A DNA stretch of 64,000 bases from Comamonadaceae bacterium (lineage in GTDB: Bacteria > Pseudomonadota > Gammaproteobacteria > Burkholderiales > Burkholderiaceae_C). The translations under genes were made by a program, and so were the position numbers. Every line of letters starts with the position of its first letter. Positions within the stretch are counted from its first letter, which is position 1. The notes beneath the pieces were generated by a model. The model was not told where the DNA came from. It did no database searches and saw only the letters and a program-made list of their open reading frames with translations. The stretch covers positions 248,001-312,000 of the forward strand of contig JAAFIW010000001.1 in NCBI GenBank assembly GCA_013297875.1, given 5' to 3'. Below are positions 33,705 through 47,421 of this stretch, in pieces.

Positions 33705-33810
33705 GGTGTCTTTCGAACATGGTGAAGGTGACAGCCTACGGGGCAGCAGGCCGCGTGTGCAACCGTAGTATCCATGAGCCGCCAGGGCTGGGTAGCGTCT
33801 TTTGTTTACT

Positions 33811-33867
33811 ACAAAATTCATAGCTGCTTGAGCAATAAATACATGGGCTGATGGCCTGTTTGATTCA
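33811..33867 (+). repeat. Dispersed ATAGCTGC-family repeat between tetR and fccA
   Basis: AATTCATAGCTGCTTGAGCA, then ATACATGGGCTGATGGCCTG: one of the best-preserved copies in the window, only a few bases from the end of the tetR gene. It may act as a terminator for tetR or as part of the fccA leader. Confidence 0.75.
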
Positions 33868-33873
33868 TATTTT

Positions 33874-34467
33874 TCATCTTTCAGGCCTGCACAGCCGCAC
33901 CGCCTGCTTGACGGTGAGGCGAAACACGTCGGCGTTTTGCTGCGCTTGCGAGAGCAGCGAGCCACCTTCCAGCAGCGCGGTGATGGTCCAGGCCGTGTCT
34001 TGAGCGCTGCGCGCGGGCATGCCATCGCGCTCCAGGTAACTTTGAATGGCAGCCGCGAGCGCCTCGTAAGCCTCGGCCAGCGCCAGACCCAGTTGTGGCG
34101 AGCTTTTGCGCTCAGCGGCAAAGGCGGCAAACAGCGTGCAGATTTCAAAATTGGTGCGCTGCATGGTGGTGGCCAGTTGCTCTCCTGCCTGGGTCAGCAG
34201 TGCTGCTGTGCTACGCGCCCGGCTCTGCGCGAGCAAGTCCAACAGCGCCTGCGTAATGTCTTGCACCACACACACGCCAATGGCTTCTTTGCCGCCGGGA
34301 AAGTGGTGGTACAGCGAGCCTTTGGGTGCCTGCGCGAGTTCCAGCACATCGTTCAGGCCCGTGGCGTGGTACCCCCGCTTGCGAAACAACCGTTGGGCCG
34401 CGGCCAGGATGCGGCTGCGGGTGTCGACTTCAGTTACGGGGGTGTCTGGGGCTGTGGAATCTGGCAT
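33874..34467 (-). CDS. TetR-family repressor (LmrA/YxaF-like)
   Basis: A 197-residue regulator with the N-terminal helix-turn-helix of the LmrA/YxaF branch of TetR (RILAAAQRLFRKRGYHATGL, then APKGSLYHHFPGGKEA) and a helical ligand-binding C-terminal domain. I start at the ATG at 34467, since the longer frame runs into the operator at 34528-34545. It is divergent from the alpha/beta hydrolase gene. It should repress that gene, and perhaps itself, until an unknown small ligand binds. Confidence 0.88.
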   Translation of the reverse strand: MPDSTAPDTPVTEVDTRSRILAAAQRLFRKRGYHATGLNDVLELAQAPKGSLYHHFPGGKEAIGVCVVQDITQALLDLLAQSRARSTAALLTQAGEQLATTMQRTNFEICTLFAAFAAERKSSPQLGLALAEAYEALAAAIQSYLERDGMPARSAQDTAWTITALLEGGSLLSQAQQNADVFRLTVKQAVRLCRPER

Positions 34468-34527
34468 GGGATGGTGATGATATGGCCTTGGCAGGCCTTC
34501 CAGTGGGTTCAGCAGCATCATTAACAA

Positions 34528-34545
34528 ATAGACCGACTGGTCTAT
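34528..34545. promoter_or_regulatory. TetR-type operator between tetR and the hydrolase gene
   Basis: ATAGACC-GACT-GGTCTAT is a perfect 7-bp inverted repeat with a 4-base centre, 20 bases before the hydrolase ATG. TAGACC-type sites are known for LmrA/YxaF repressors, which matches the adjacent regulator. Confidence 0.75.
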
Positions 34546-34565
34546 ATAGTGCTAAACTTTCCCAC

Positions 34566-35435
34566 ATGAACGACGCACAAACCACCCCTCTGCTGGCTGC
34601 CGACGGCTACCGTCTCACGGCCACCCACTACACCGCACCCACCGATCAGTTCATTGTGCTGGCAGGCGCCACCGCTGTGCCCCGCGGTTTCTACCGACGG
34701 TTTGCGCAGTTCGCGCAGGCCCACGGCATCAACGTCATCACCACCGACTACCGGGGCGTGGGCGACTCCAGGCAGGGCTCGCTGAACGGCTTCGAGATGC
34801 AATACGCCGACTGGTCGCGCCAGGACCTGGCAGCAGCCGTGGCCTACGCCAGCGCACGCGGTGCGGTGTGGCTGGTCGGGCACAGCCTGGGCGGCCACGC
34901 CATTGGGCAGTTGCCCGACCCGAACGGGTTGCGCGCCGCCTACGTGTGCGGCACCGGCGCGGGCTGGCACGGCTGGATGCCCAAGCCCGAGCGCTACCGG
35001 GCGTGGGCGATGTGGCACCTGGTCGGGCCTGTCACTACCCGGTTGTATGGCTACCACCCGATGAGCAAATTCGGCATGGGCGAAGACCTGCCAATGGGGG
35101 TGTACCGCGACTGGAAGCGCTGGTGCAGTTTTCCCCGTTACTTTTTTGACGACCCTGCGGCTGAGGCCGTTACCGCACCATTTGCACAAGTGCGCATTCC
35201 GATTGCGGCAGCTGTCAGCACAGACGATTTGTGGGCACCACCGGCTTCACGCGACGCATTTTTCAGCGGATATACCGCCGCGCAGGTCACGCCGGTGGAC
35301 TGGACGCCGCACACCCTGGGCGTGCCGCCGATTGGGCACATGGGCTATTTCAGGGAGTCGGTGGGCCGGGTGCTGTGGCCACAGATGCTGCAGTGGTTGG
35401 GACAGCACGGTTTGCGGGTTGGCACGTCGAGCTAA
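34566..35435 (+). CDS. Alpha/beta hydrolase
   Basis: A 289-residue alpha/beta-hydrolase-fold enzyme. The nucleophile elbow is VGHSLGGHA, the acid is likely in AVSTDDLWAPP and the His in PIGHMGYF. An oxyanion-side block TDYRGVGDSR is also seen. There is no signal peptide, so it is probably cytosolic. No ribosome binding site precedes the ATG and the operator lies close, so the message may be nearly leaderless. The substrate is unknown. Control by the adjacent TetR protein is inferred. The stop overlaps that of the converging LemA-like gene. Confidence 0.85.
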   Translation: MNDAQTTPLLAADGYRLTATHYTAPTDQFIVLAGATAVPRGFYRRFAQFAQAHGINVITTDYRGVGDSRQGSLNGFEMQYADWSRQDLAAAVAYASARGAVWLVGHSLGGHAIGQLPDPNGLRAAYVCGTGAGWHGWMPKPERYRAWAMWHLVGPVTTRLYGYHPMSKFGMGEDLPMGVYRDWKRWCSFPRYFFDDPAAEAVTAPFAQVRIPIAAAVSTDDLWAPPASRDAFFSGYTAAQVTPVDWTPHTLGVPPIGHMGYFRESVGRVLWPQMLQWLGQHGLRVGTSS

Positions 35436-36001
35436 ATTTCCCGCCCCGACTGCATTTGAAACAGCCAGGCAAGGAGCAAGGCCGGAAACTGGCCGATGGC
35501 TTGGTTGTAGCGGGCCACCGACAGGTTGAATTGCTCGCGCAGAGGCATCAGTTGCGACGACAAATGCTGCCATTGGGTGACCAGGTTTTCAGGCAGCGCG
35601 GGGCCTGCCAAGTCATGTGCCTCGTTTTGCAAGCGGTTCCAGCACATCTCCAGCACCGCCCAGGCGGCAGCCACCGCCGCGGCATGGCGAGTGTCCAGCG
35701 GCCGCGGTCGCAACGCCGACAGGGACGCTGAAAACTGGTGGCTGGCGGCGCGCAGGGCCAGCCACAGGGTGTCTGCCTCGTCACCCAAGTCGGCAGGACG
35801 GGTTTGACCGGTGAGCCCCATATCGGGCAGATTGGACTGCGCCAACTCCACCTGCTTGACCAGGGCCGGATCCAGCGCGGCAAAAGCACTCAGCGCCTGG
35901 CCCCGCAAGCGCACCAGGCGGTTGTAGGCACCCACAGCCCAAAACACCGCCACCGCCAGCGGCAGCCAGAACATCAGCGAGGAAAGCAGGTGCAGCAGCA
36001 T
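35432..36001 (-). CDS. LemA-family membrane protein
   Basis: A 189-residue protein with one N-terminal membrane helix (MFWLPLAVAVFWAV) followed by a helical domain. GAYNRLVRLRGQALSAFAALD and FNLSVARYNQAIGQFPALLLA are the family marks of LemA. The family function is poorly known. The gene begins directly beside the 237-bp element at 36008-36244, which must therefore contain or displace its promoter. The stop overlaps the hydrolase stop on the other strand. Confidence 0.8.
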   Translation of the reverse strand: MLLHLLSSLMFWLPLAVAVFWAVGAYNRLVRLRGQALSAFAALDPALVKQVELAQSNLPDMGLTGQTRPADLGDEADTLWLALRAASHQFSASLSALRPRPLDTRHAAAVAAAWAVLEMCWNRLQNEAHDLAGPALPENLVTQWQHLSSQLMPLREQFNLSVARYNQAIGQFPALLLAWLFQMQSGREI

Positions 36002-36007
36002 GACTTC

Positions 36008-36244
36008 AACCTAGAAACAGCAGTTGGACGCGCCCAAGTGGGTCGTCATGGCGTGGGCTGGCAAGGCGTGACGACGACGCAGGCACTTGCCTGCTAGGAG
36101 GAGCAACGCCGCTAGCGCACGCCAGGGCGGCTCAATTGGGTGCGTAGCGTTGTCACCCAGTGGGTGAGGTCGCGCAACGCTACAAGTGTCTGATTTCATT
36201 GGTAAAAGTTGCCGAGATAAGCGGTCAACTGCTGTTTCTAGGTT
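36008..36244. mobile_element. 237-bp MITE-like element with 19-bp terminal inverted repeats
   Basis: The ends AACCTAGAAACAGCAGTTG (36008-36026) and its exact reverse complement (36226-36244) enclose about 200 bases. Inside are the GACGACG...AGGAGCAACG core (36068-36108) with nested stems TGGCGTG/CACGCCA and GCAGGC/GCCTGC, and a second hairpin GTAGCGTTG/CAACGCTAC (36144-36183) with CACCC/GGGTG inside. No target duplication is obvious. A 78-codon minus frame spans it but has no recognisable domain. Confidence 0.65.
36068..36108 (+). repeat. Structured GACGACG...AGGAGCAACG element, copy 2
   Basis: GTGACGACGACG, a perfect 6-bp hairpin GCAGGC/GCCTGC and AGGAGGAGCAACG repeat the architecture at 29902-29945. 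The constant single-stranded parts are conserved while stem sequences differ but still pair. Confidence 0.6.
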
Positions 36245-36270
36245 CATTGGCTGGCAGTTGATATTTGTAT

Positions 36271-36309
36271 GAAAAACGCCCCCAGCCCCTGTAAAGGTTG
36301 CTGGAGGCG
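36271..36309 (-). terminator. rpoC terminator built from a dispersed repeat
   Basis: On the minus strand CGCCTCCAGC pairs with GCTGGGGGCG (one U-G pair), followed by TTTTTC, 24 bases after the rpoC stop. The region AATAGCGCCTCCAGCA...TTACAGGGGCTG has the block order of the ATAGCTGC repeat family. Confidence 0.75.
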
Positions 36310-36333
36310 CTATTACTTCAGGAGCAAAAATGC

Positions 36334-39300
36334 TCAGTCGGCGGCAACGCCTTCACTGGCTTGCGCCGTCGCACTGGCCTCGTTTGCCGTCGCCAGGTCG
36401 GCCGCTTCGGCATCGGCAATGGCACGGCGCTCGGCCTCGTCCATCAGGTCTTTGACTTTGCGGGCCTGGTGGTAAGCCAGGCCGGTACCCGCTGGAATCA
36501 GGCGGCCTACGATCACGTTTTCTTTCAAACCACGCAACTCGTCGCGCTTGCCCATGATGGCCGCTTCGGTCAGCACGCGCGTGGTTTCCTGGAACGACGC
36601 GGCGCTGATGAAGCTGTCGGTGGACAGCGAGGCTTTGGTGATACCCAACAGCAGGTTGCTGAAGGTGGCCGGCAGCTTGCCTTCGGCGCGCAGGGCGTCG
36701 TTGGTGTTGAGCATCTCCGAGCGCTCGACCTGTTCACCGGCGATGTAGTTGGAGTCGCCTGAATTGTCGACCACCACTCGGCGCAGCATCTGGCGCACGA
36801 TCACTTCAATGTGCTTGTCGTTGATCTTCACGCCCTGCAGGCGGTACACGTCCTGCACTTCGTCAACGATGTAGCGGGCCAATTCTTCGGAGCCCAACAA
36901 ACGCAGAATGTCTTGCGGATCGGCCGGGCCGTCCACCACGCTCTCGCCTTTGTTGACCACCTGGCCTTCGTGCACCAGTATGTTTTTCTCTTTGGGAATC
37001 AGCTCGTCCCAGACCTTGCCCTCGGGGTCGGTGATCTGTAGGCGAACCTTGCCTTTGGTTTCCTTACCGAACGACACGGTACCGGTCATCTCGGCCAGCA
37101 TGCCCTTGTCTTTGGGGCTGCGGGCCTCAAACAACTCGGCCACACGTGGCAAACCGCCGGTGATGTCGCGGGTTTTCTGGCCTTCGATCGGGATGCGGGC
37201 CAGCACCTCGCCGCCACCCACGTCCTGGCCGTCGCGCACCTGAATCAGCGCACCGATCTGGAAGCCAATCGTCACCGAGTGGTCGGTACCAGGGATCTTG
37301 ACTTCGTTGCCCGTCGCGTCGATCAGCTTGACCTGTGGGCGAATGACCTTGGCTGCGCCACGGCGCTTGGGGTCGATCACCACCAGGGTGGACAAGCCGG
37401 TGACGTCGTCAACCTGCTTGGCCACCGTCAGGCCCTCTTCCACGTTCTCGAATTTCACCTGGCCGGCAAACTCGGTGATGATGGGTCGGGTCAGCGGATC
37501 CCAGTTGGCCAGCACCGTGCCGGCCTTGATGGTCTGATCGGCTTTGACGGCCAATATGGCACCGTAAGGCACCTTGTGGCGCTCGCGTTCGCGGCCCTGC
37601 TCATCGTGAATGATGATCTCGCCCGAGCGGGCAATGACCACCAGGTCTTTTTTGCTGTTGCTCACGTAACGCATGGTGGCGTTAAAGCCAATCGAGCCAT
37701 TGGACTTGGCTTCCACGCTGGAGGCAATGGCCGCGCGAGATGCCGCGCCACCGATGTGGAAGGTGCGCATGGTCAGCTGGGTGCCGGGCTCGCCGATGGA
37801 TTGAGCAGCAATCACACCGACGGCTTCGCCGTTGTTCACCAGACCGCCACGGCCCAAATCGCGGCCGTAGCACTTGGCACACAGACCAAAACGGGTCTCG
37901 CAGGTCAGTGCGGTGCGCACTTTCACTTCGTCAACGCCAGCAGTCTCCAACTCTTCGATGTTGTCTTCGTCAAACATTTCGCGTGCCTTGACCAGCACCG
38001 CGCGCGTCTCGGGGTGCAACACATCATCGGTGGAAGTGCGGCCCAGAATGCGGTCGCGCAAAGACTCGATCACTTCGCCGCCCTCGACAATGGCGCGCAT
38101 CAGCGAACCGTCGTGGGTGCCGCAGTCAAGCTCGGTGACCACCAGATCCTGGGTCACGTCGACCAGGCGGCGCGTCAGGTAGCCCGAGTTGGCGGTTTTG
38201 AGCGCCGTGTCGGCCAGGCCTTTGCGTGCGCCGTGGGTGGAGATGAAGTACTGCAACACGTTCAGGCCTTCGCGGAAGTTGGCCGTGATCGGTGTTTCGA
38301 TGATGGAGCCGTCAGGCTTGGCCATCAAGCCACGCATACCGGCCAACTGGCGAATCTGAGCCGCAGAGCCGCGAGCCTGGGAGTCGGCCATCATGTAGAT
38401 GGAGTTGAAGGACTCCTGATCCACCTCGTTGCCGTGGCGGTCAATCGTCTTTTCTTTGGACAACTGAGCCATCAGCACCTTGGAGACTTCGTCGCCGGCT
38501 TTGCCCCAAATGTCCACCACCTTGTTGTAGCGCTCACCCGCCGTCACCAGACCCGAGGCGTATTGCTGCTCGATCTCTTTGACCTCTTTTTCCGAGCGCT
38601 CGATGATGGCGGGCTTCTCCGAAGGCACCAGCATGTCGTCAATACAGATCGATATGCCAGCCTTGGTTGCCAGACGGAAGCCGTTTTGCAAGAGCTTGTC
38701 GGCAAACACCACGGTCTCTTTCAAGCCGCATTTGCGGAACGAGACGTTGATGAGTTTGGAGATTTCCTTTTTCTTCAAGGCCTTGTTGATGTTGGCAAAC
38801 GGCAGACCCTTGGGCAGAATTTCCGACAGCAAGGCCCGGCCTGCGGTGGTTTGCCACAGCTTGGTCGACGCCGTGAATTCGCCGGTTTCCTTGTCCTTGG
38901 TGTACTCGGTCAAACGCACGTTGATCTTGGCCGTCAGATCGACTTCACCCGCGTCCAGGGCACGCTGCACTTCACCGGTGTCGGCAAAGATCAGGCCTTC
39001 GCCCTTGGCGTTGATGCGCTCACGGGTGGTGTAGTACAGCCCCAGCACCACGTCTTGCGAGGGCACGATGGACGGCTCGCCGCTGGCGGGGAACAGCACG
39101 TTGTTGGAGGCCAGCATCAAGGTGCGGCACTCCATCTGCGCTTCCACCGACAAAGGCACGTGAACGGCCATCTGGTCACCGTCAAAGTCGGCGTTGAATG
39201 CCGAGCAGACCAGCGGGTGCAGTTGAATGGCTTTGCCTTCAATCAGGATGGGCTCAAACGCCTGGATGCCCAGGCGGTGCAAGGTGGGTGCACGGTTGAG

Positions 39301-40560
39301 CATGATGGGGTGCTCTTTGATCACCTCTTCCAGAATGTCCCAGACCACGGGCGTGCCCGATTCGACTTCTTTCTTGGCCGCCTTGATGGTGGTGGCAATA
39401 CCCATGGCTTCCAGGCGCGAGAAGATGAAGGGTTTGAACAACTCCAAAGCCATCAGCTTGGGCAAACCGCACTGGTGCAGCTTCAAGGTTGGGCCCACCA
39501 CAATCACAGAACGGCCCGAGTAATCCACCCGCTTGCCCAGCAAGTTCTGGCGGAAACGGCCTGATTTGCCTTTGATCATGTCGGCCAAAGACTTCAGCGC
39601 GCGCTTGTTGGCACCGGTCATGGCTTTGCCGCGACGACCGTTGTCCAGCAGCGAGTCCACCGCTTCTTGCAGCATGCGCTTTTCGTTGCGGGCAATGATT
39701 TCGGGTGCTTTCAGCTCCAGCAAACGGCGCAGGCGGCTGTTGCGGTTGATCACGCGGCGATACAGATCATTCAAATCGGAGGTGGCAAAACGACCACCAT
39801 CCAGCGGTACCAGCGGACGCAGATCAGGCGGCAGTACCGGCAGCACTTCCAGCACCATCCAGCCCGGCTTGATGCCCGATTTTTTGAAGGCTTCCAGCAC
39901 TTTCAAACGCTTGGCATTTTTCTTGACCTTGACTTCGGAACCCGTCAAGTCGCCGCGCAGACGCTCAATCGACTGCTCGATGTCGATGCTGTCCAGCAGA
40001 TCCTTGATGCCTTCGGCACCCATCTTGGCAATGAACTCATCGCCGTACTCTTTGCGCTTGGCGTCGTAGTCATCTTCAGACATGATGCCGAATTTCTTCA
40101 GCGGTGTCATGCCAGGGTCGGTCACGACATAGGCTTCAAAGTACAGCACGCGCTCGATGTCACGCAAGGTCATGTCCAGCACGAGACCCAGGCGTGATGG
40201 CAGGGATTTGAGGAACCAGATGTGGGCGCAGGGTGCGGCCAGATCAATGTGGCCCATGCGGTCGCGGCGCACCTTAGTCTGGGTGACTTCAACGCCGCAT
40301 TTTTCGCAAATCACACCGCGGTGCTTCAAACGCTTGTACTTGCCGCACAGGCACTCATAGTCTTTGATGGGGCCAAAAATCTTGGCGCAAAACAGACCAT
40401 CGCGCTCGGGCTTGAAGGTGCGGTAGTTGATGGTTTCGGGCTTTTTGACTTCGCCAAAAGACCAGGAACGGATTTTCTCGGGCGATGCCATGCCGATACG
40501 AATCGCATCGAAATGCTCATCGGGCGTGAATTGCTTGAACAGGTCGAGTAAAGATTTCAT
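36334..40560 (-). CDS. rpoC: RNA polymerase beta-prime subunit
   Basis: The 1408-residue beta-prime subunit forms one half of the polymerase active centre. Visible marks are the N-terminal zinc site ([19 protein letters not shown]), the catalytic [12 protein letters not shown] motif with the three Mg-binding Asp residues, the bridge-helix/trigger-loop region ([20 protein letters not shown]) and the second zinc site ([16 protein letters not shown]). It lies 12 bases after rpoB in the same operon and ends in the terminator at 36271-36309. Confidence 0.99.
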   Translation of the reverse strand: MKSLLDLFKQFTPDEHFDAIRIGMASPEKIRSWSFGEVKKPETINYRTFKPERDGLFCAKIFGPIKDYECLCGKYKRLKHRGVICEKCGVEVTQTKVRRDRMGHIDLAAPCAHIWFLKSLPSRLGLVLDMTLRDIERVLYFEAYVVTDPGMTPLKKFGIMSEDDYDAKRKEYGDEFIAKMGAEGIKDLLDSIDIEQSIERLRGDLTGSEVKVKKNAKRLKVLEAFKKSGIKPGWMVLEVLPVLPPDLRPLVPLDGGRFATSDLNDLYRRVINRNSRLRRLLELKAPEIIARNEKRMLQEAVDSLLDNGRRGKAMTGANKRALKSLADMIKGKSGRFRQNLLGKRVDYSGRSVIVVGPTLKLHQCGLPKLMALELFKPFIFSRLEAMGIATTIKAAKKEVESGTPVVWDILEEVIKEHPIMLNRAPTLHRLGIQAFEPILIEGKAIQLHPLVCSAFNADFDGDQMAVHVPLSVEAQMECRTLMLASNNVLFPASGEPSIVPSQDVVLGLYYTTRERINAKGEGLIFADTGEVQRALDAGEVDLTAKINVRLTEYTKDKETGEFTASTKLWQTTAGRALLSEILPKGLPFANINKALKKKEISKLINVSFRKCGLKETVVFADKLLQNGFRLATKAGISICIDDMLVPSEKPAIIERSEKEVKEIEQQYASGLVTAGERYNKVVDIWGKAGDEVSKVLMAQLSKEKTIDRHGNEVDQESFNSIYMMADSQARGSAAQIRQLAGMRGLMAKPDGSIIETPITANFREGLNVLQYFISTHGARKGLADTALKTANSGYLTRRLVDVTQDLVVTELDCGTHDGSLMRAIVEGGEVIESLRDRILGRTSTDDVLHPETRAVLVKAREMFDEDNIEELETAGVDEVKVRTALTCETRFGLCAKCYGRDLGRGGLVNNGEAVGVIAAQSIGEPGTQLTMRTFHIGGAASRAAIASSVEAKSNGSIGFNATMRYVSNSKKDLVVIARSGEIIIHDEQGRERERHKVPYGAILAVKADQTIKAGTVLANWDPLTRPIITEFAGQVKFENVEEGLTVAKQVDDVTGLSTLVVIDPKRRGAAKVIRPQVKLIDATGNEVKIPGTDHSVTIGFQIGALIQVRDGQDVGGGEVLARIPIEGQKTRDITGGLPRVAELFEARSPKDKGMLAEMTGTVSFGKETKGKVRLQITDPEGKVWDELIPKEKNILVHEGQVVNKGESVVDGPADPQDILRLLGSEELARYIVDEVQDVYRLQGVKINDKHIEVIVRQMLRRVVVDNSGDSNYIAGEQVERSEMLNTNDALRAEGKLPATFSNLLLGITKASLSTDSFISAASFQETTRVLTEAAIMGKRDELRGLKENVIVGRLIPAGTGLAYHQARKVKDLMDEAERRAIADAEAADLATANEASATAQASEGVAAD

Positions 40561-40572
40561 CTGATTCTTCCT

Positions 40573-44697
<4,125 letters not shown>

Positions 44698-44836
44698 GAG
44701 ATCTCCGGGCTATGAGCTCTTCAACAACGGTCGTCCCGTGCTTCCAGTGGGTACTGACGCATCGGCGATCTTGGTGGGTTGGCCACTACCAACCATGGCG
44801 GACGGTGCTGCATTGCACAGCACCCGTACCAAGATG

Positions 44837-44990
44837 TTTTCTGTCGTTGGGGTCAGAAAACACAGGAAAGAAGACTGGTGAGAGTCTGCTTTCCTGTGCT
44901 TCGACAAAACACAGGGACTGCGCGCAGCGCCATGGCCTGTGTCCCGGTGAAACACCAAAGGCTGGGAGCCTTGAAAGACATCCCAGCCTT
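44837..44990 (-). promoter_or_regulatory. Hairpin-rich rplL-rpoB spacer (attenuator / processing region)
   Basis: Four stems follow each other: TTTTCTG/CAGAAAA (44837-44860), CACAGGAAAG/CTTTCCTGTG with inner AGACT/AGTCT (44861-44898), ACACAGG/CCTGTGT (44909-44942) and AAGGCTGGGA/TCCCAGCCTT (44958-44990). In E. coli this spacer holds a partial terminator and an RNase III site; the first and longest hairpins here could do the same. No gene is seen in 44698-45003. Confidence 0.6.
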
Positions 44991-45003
44991 CGAGTCAAGC
45001 CAA

Positions 45004-45390
45004 TTACTTCAGTTCGACTTTGGCGCCGGCTTCTTCCAATTTCTTCTTGGCGGCCTCAGCATCGGCCTTGGCAATGCCTTCTTTCACTGGTTTTGGTGCC
45101 GCATCAACCAGGTCTTTGGCTTCTTTCAAGCCCAGACCTGTGATCTCGCGAACCGCCTTGATGACGGACACTTTGTTCGCACCAATTTCCACCAGTTGAA
45201 CGGTGAACTCGGTTTGCTCTTCAGCAACCGCAGCCGTTGCACCGCCACCGCCGCCGCCCGAAGGGGCTGCCATTGCCGCAGCGCTCACACCAAACTTCTC
45301 TTCGATGGCTTTCACCAGATCGTTGAGTTCCATGACCGTCATGCTGTCCAGCGCGGTCAAAAATGCGTCTTTATCAAATGCCATTTTCAA
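45004..45390 (-). CDS. rplL: 50S ribosomal protein L7/L12
   Basis: The 128-residue acidic stalk protein recruits translation factors. It has the N-terminal dimer domain ([19 protein letters not shown]), an Ala/Gly hinge ([16 protein letters not shown]) and the C-terminal domain with [20 protein letters not shown]. It is downstream of rplJ by 35 bases; several copies of L7/L12 bind one L10. The hairpin at 44958-44990 lies just after its stop. Confidence 0.98.
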   Translation of the reverse strand: MKMAFDKDAFLTALDSMTVMELNDLVKAIEEKFGVSAAAMAAPSGGGGGGATAAVAEEQTEFTVQLVEIGANKVSVIKAVREITGLGLKEAKDLVDAAPKPVKEGIAKADAEAAKKKLEEAGAKVELK

Positions 45391-45425
45391 TTTCCTAGTT
45401 TCAGTTATTGGATCAAGGGGACGCC

Positions 45426-45947
45426 TCAGGCGGCGACCGCCTCTGGCGAGGGCTCAACACCACCACCTTTTTTTGCCGACAATGCGCCCAGTACCACAGC
45501 GGCACGGGAAATAGGCGACATGAGCAAGCCACACAGCTGCGCCAACAGAACCTCTCTGGAGGCAATATTGGCCAGTTGCTTCACCCCGTTGACATCCAGC
45601 ACTTTGCCTGCTGATGCACCGCCTCGAATGACCAATTTTTCATTGGTCTTCGAGAAGTCGGATACCACTTTCGCGGCAGCCACAGCATCGACAGAAAAGC
45701 CATAGATCAGCGGACCGGTCATCTGATCACCAACAACCTCGAACGCGCTACCCGCTACAGCCCGACGCGCCAGTGTGTTTTTCAACACGCTGAGCGTCAC
45801 GCCTTTGCTACGGGCTTCATTGCGCAATTTGGTCATGTCAGCGACCGTGATGCCGCGGTATTCCGCCAACACCAAGGTTTGAGCACTAGCTGCGAGGCCT
45901 GTCACTTCTTCAATGACGGCTTGTTTCTCACTGCGATTGAGACTCAA
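45426..45947 (-). CDS. rplJ: 50S ribosomal protein L10
   Basis: The 173-residue L10 anchors the L7/L12 stalk. It starts [18 protein letters not shown] and has the family block [20 protein letters not shown] and [10 protein letters not shown]. It has the expected length and position between rplA and rplL. In other bacteria the L10-L12 complex represses its own message by binding the leader, which here would be the 235-base gap at 45948-46182. Confidence 0.98.
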   Translation of the reverse strand: MSLNRSEKQAVIEEVTGLAASAQTLVLAEYRGITVADMTKLRNEARSKGVTLSVLKNTLARRAVAGSAFEVVGDQMTGPLIYGFSVDAVAAAKVVSDFSKTNEKLVIRGGASAGKVLDVNGVKQLANIASREVLLAQLCGLLMSPISRAAVVLGALSAKKGGGVEPSPEAVAA

Positions 45948-46182
45948 AGTTTTTCTCCTTACAAATGTGCTGTCCGGCTTGCGCCATTCAACACGCCTCT
46001 ATGCAGCGACCAACTGACTTGGGAAATTTTCCAATTTCACCGCAGCGGGATCGCCATCTGCGTTGGCAAACAATTAAGCACAAATCACTTTGCGCACCAA
46101 CGGTCTTGGATGGCCTGCCGCACCTTCCGGTAGCGGTAGCCCACCACTTTGATCAACCCTGGGGCTGATCAAATTTCTACAT
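45948..46182 (-). promoter_or_regulatory. rplJ leader region (possible L10 leader)
   Basis: A 235-base non-coding gap precedes rplJ, the usual place and size for the L10 autoregulatory leader and the rplJL promoter. A 7-bp stem TTGATCA/TGATCAA (46149-46172) lies close to the rplA stop. I could not fold the leader to confirm the L10-binding kink-turn. Confidence 0.45.
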
Positions 46183-46878
46183 CTACGCCGCAAGCGTCTG
46201 GATGTCCACCCGAACACCCAGACCCATCGTGGACGAGACTGCAATTTTTCTCAAATAAATACCCTTGCTGGAAGCTGGCTTGGCTTTGTTCAATGCCTCC
46301 ACCAAAGCGACCAGATTGCCTTGCAACTTGTCGGCCTCAAACGAACGGCGACCAATCGTGGCGTGCACGATGCCCGCCTTGTCGACACGAAACTGGACTT
46401 GACCCGCTTTGGCATTGCGCACCGCAGTTGCGACATCAGGCGTCACCGTCCCCACTTTGGGGTTGGGCATCAAACCACGTGGGCCAAGAATTTGACCTAA
46501 AGTGCCAACCACGCGCATCGCATCAGGTGCAGCAATCACCACATCAAAGGGCATGTTGCCGGCTTTCACCATTGCAGCCAAATCGTCCATGCCCACGATG
46601 TCAGCGCCGGCAGCCTTGGCCTCTTCAGCCTTGGCACCTTGGGCGAACACGGCGACACGCTTGGTTTTTCCGGTGCCGTTTGGCATCACCACGGCACCGC
46701 GCACCACTTGATCCGACTTCTTGGCATCAATGCCCAGCTGAACCGCCACATCGATGGATTCATCAAATTTGGCTGTCGCTGCTTCTTTCACAATGACCAG
46801 CGCATCCGTCAAGGGGTACAGCTTGTTGCTGTCAACCTTGCCTTGCAGGGCTTTTTGTTTTTTGGTGAGAGCAGTCAT
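46183..46878 (-). CDS. rplA: 50S ribosomal protein L1
   Basis: The 231-residue L1 binds 23S rRNA at the E-site stalk. Family marks include [53 protein letters not shown] and [12 protein letters not shown]. In other bacteria L1 represses the L11-L1 message. The ATG follows the rplK stop directly, so the two are coupled. Confidence 0.98.
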   Translation of the reverse strand: MTALTKKQKALQGKVDSNKLYPLTDALVIVKEAATAKFDESIDVAVQLGIDAKKSDQVVRGAVVMPNGTGKTKRVAVFAQGAKAEEAKAAGADIVGMDDLAAMVKAGNMPFDVVIAAPDAMRVVGTLGQILGPRGLMPNPKVGTVTPDVATAVRNAKAGQVQFRVDKAGIVHATIGRRSFEADKLQGNLVALVEALNKAKPASSKGIYLRKIAVSSTMGLGVRVDIQTLAA

Positions 46879-47310
46879 TTACACACCCTCCACAGTTACG
46901 CCCATCGAGCGGGCAGATCCAGCCAGGGTGCGCACGGCGGCGTCAACGCTGGCAGCATTCATGTCTTTCATCTTGGTTTTTGCAATTTCTTCCAGCTGCG
47001 CGCGGGTGATCTTGCCAACCTTGGCACTGTGCGGGGTCGACGATCCCTTATCCAGCTTGATGGCCTTCTTGATCAAGGTCGTCGCAGGCGGCGTCTTGAT
47101 GATGAAGGTAAAACTCTTGTCCGCAAACGCGGTAATCACCACCGGCAACGGCAGGCCGGGCTCAACACCTTGGGTCTGGGCATTGAATGCCTTGCAGAAC
47201 TCCATGATGTTCAAGCCACGCTGACCCAATGCCGGGCCAATCGGGGGTGACGGGTTGGCTTTACCAGCTGGCACTTGCAGCTTGATAAAACCGATGATCT
47301 TCTTCGCCAT
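46879..47310 (-). CDS. rplK: 50S ribosomal protein L11
   Basis: The 143-residue L11 sits at the base of the factor-binding stalk. It starts [20 protein letters not shown] and shows [20 protein letters not shown] and [15 protein letters not shown] chose the ATG at 47310, which gives the standard family length; an open frame 12 codons longer is not supported. It follows nusG and directly precedes rplA. Confidence 0.98.
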   Translation of the reverse strand: MAKKIIGFIKLQVPAGKANPSPPIGPALGQRGLNIMEFCKAFNAQTQGVEPGLPLPVVITAFADKSFTFIIKTPPATTLIKKAIKLDKGSSTPHSAKVGKITRAQLEEIAKTKMKDMNAASVDAAVRTLAGSARSMGVTVEGV

Positions 47311-47421
47311 GGTTTTACTCCTAGCGGGTGATAGCGCCGTGACCAAAAGGTCTTGGCTCCCCGTGATTAACGACTCTCAAAAAAGGACATTGCGCGGAGT
47401 CGATTCGCGCAATGCACCGCA

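Noticed and set aside
36011-36247. 78-codon minus frame spanning the MITE-like element
   Set aside because: It begins and ends in the inverted repeats and crosses several hairpins; there is no transposase-like motif.
37279-39564. Very long plus-strand frame opposite rpoC
   Set aside because: It is a GC-rich antisense shadow of rpoC with low-complexity His/Gly/Val composition.
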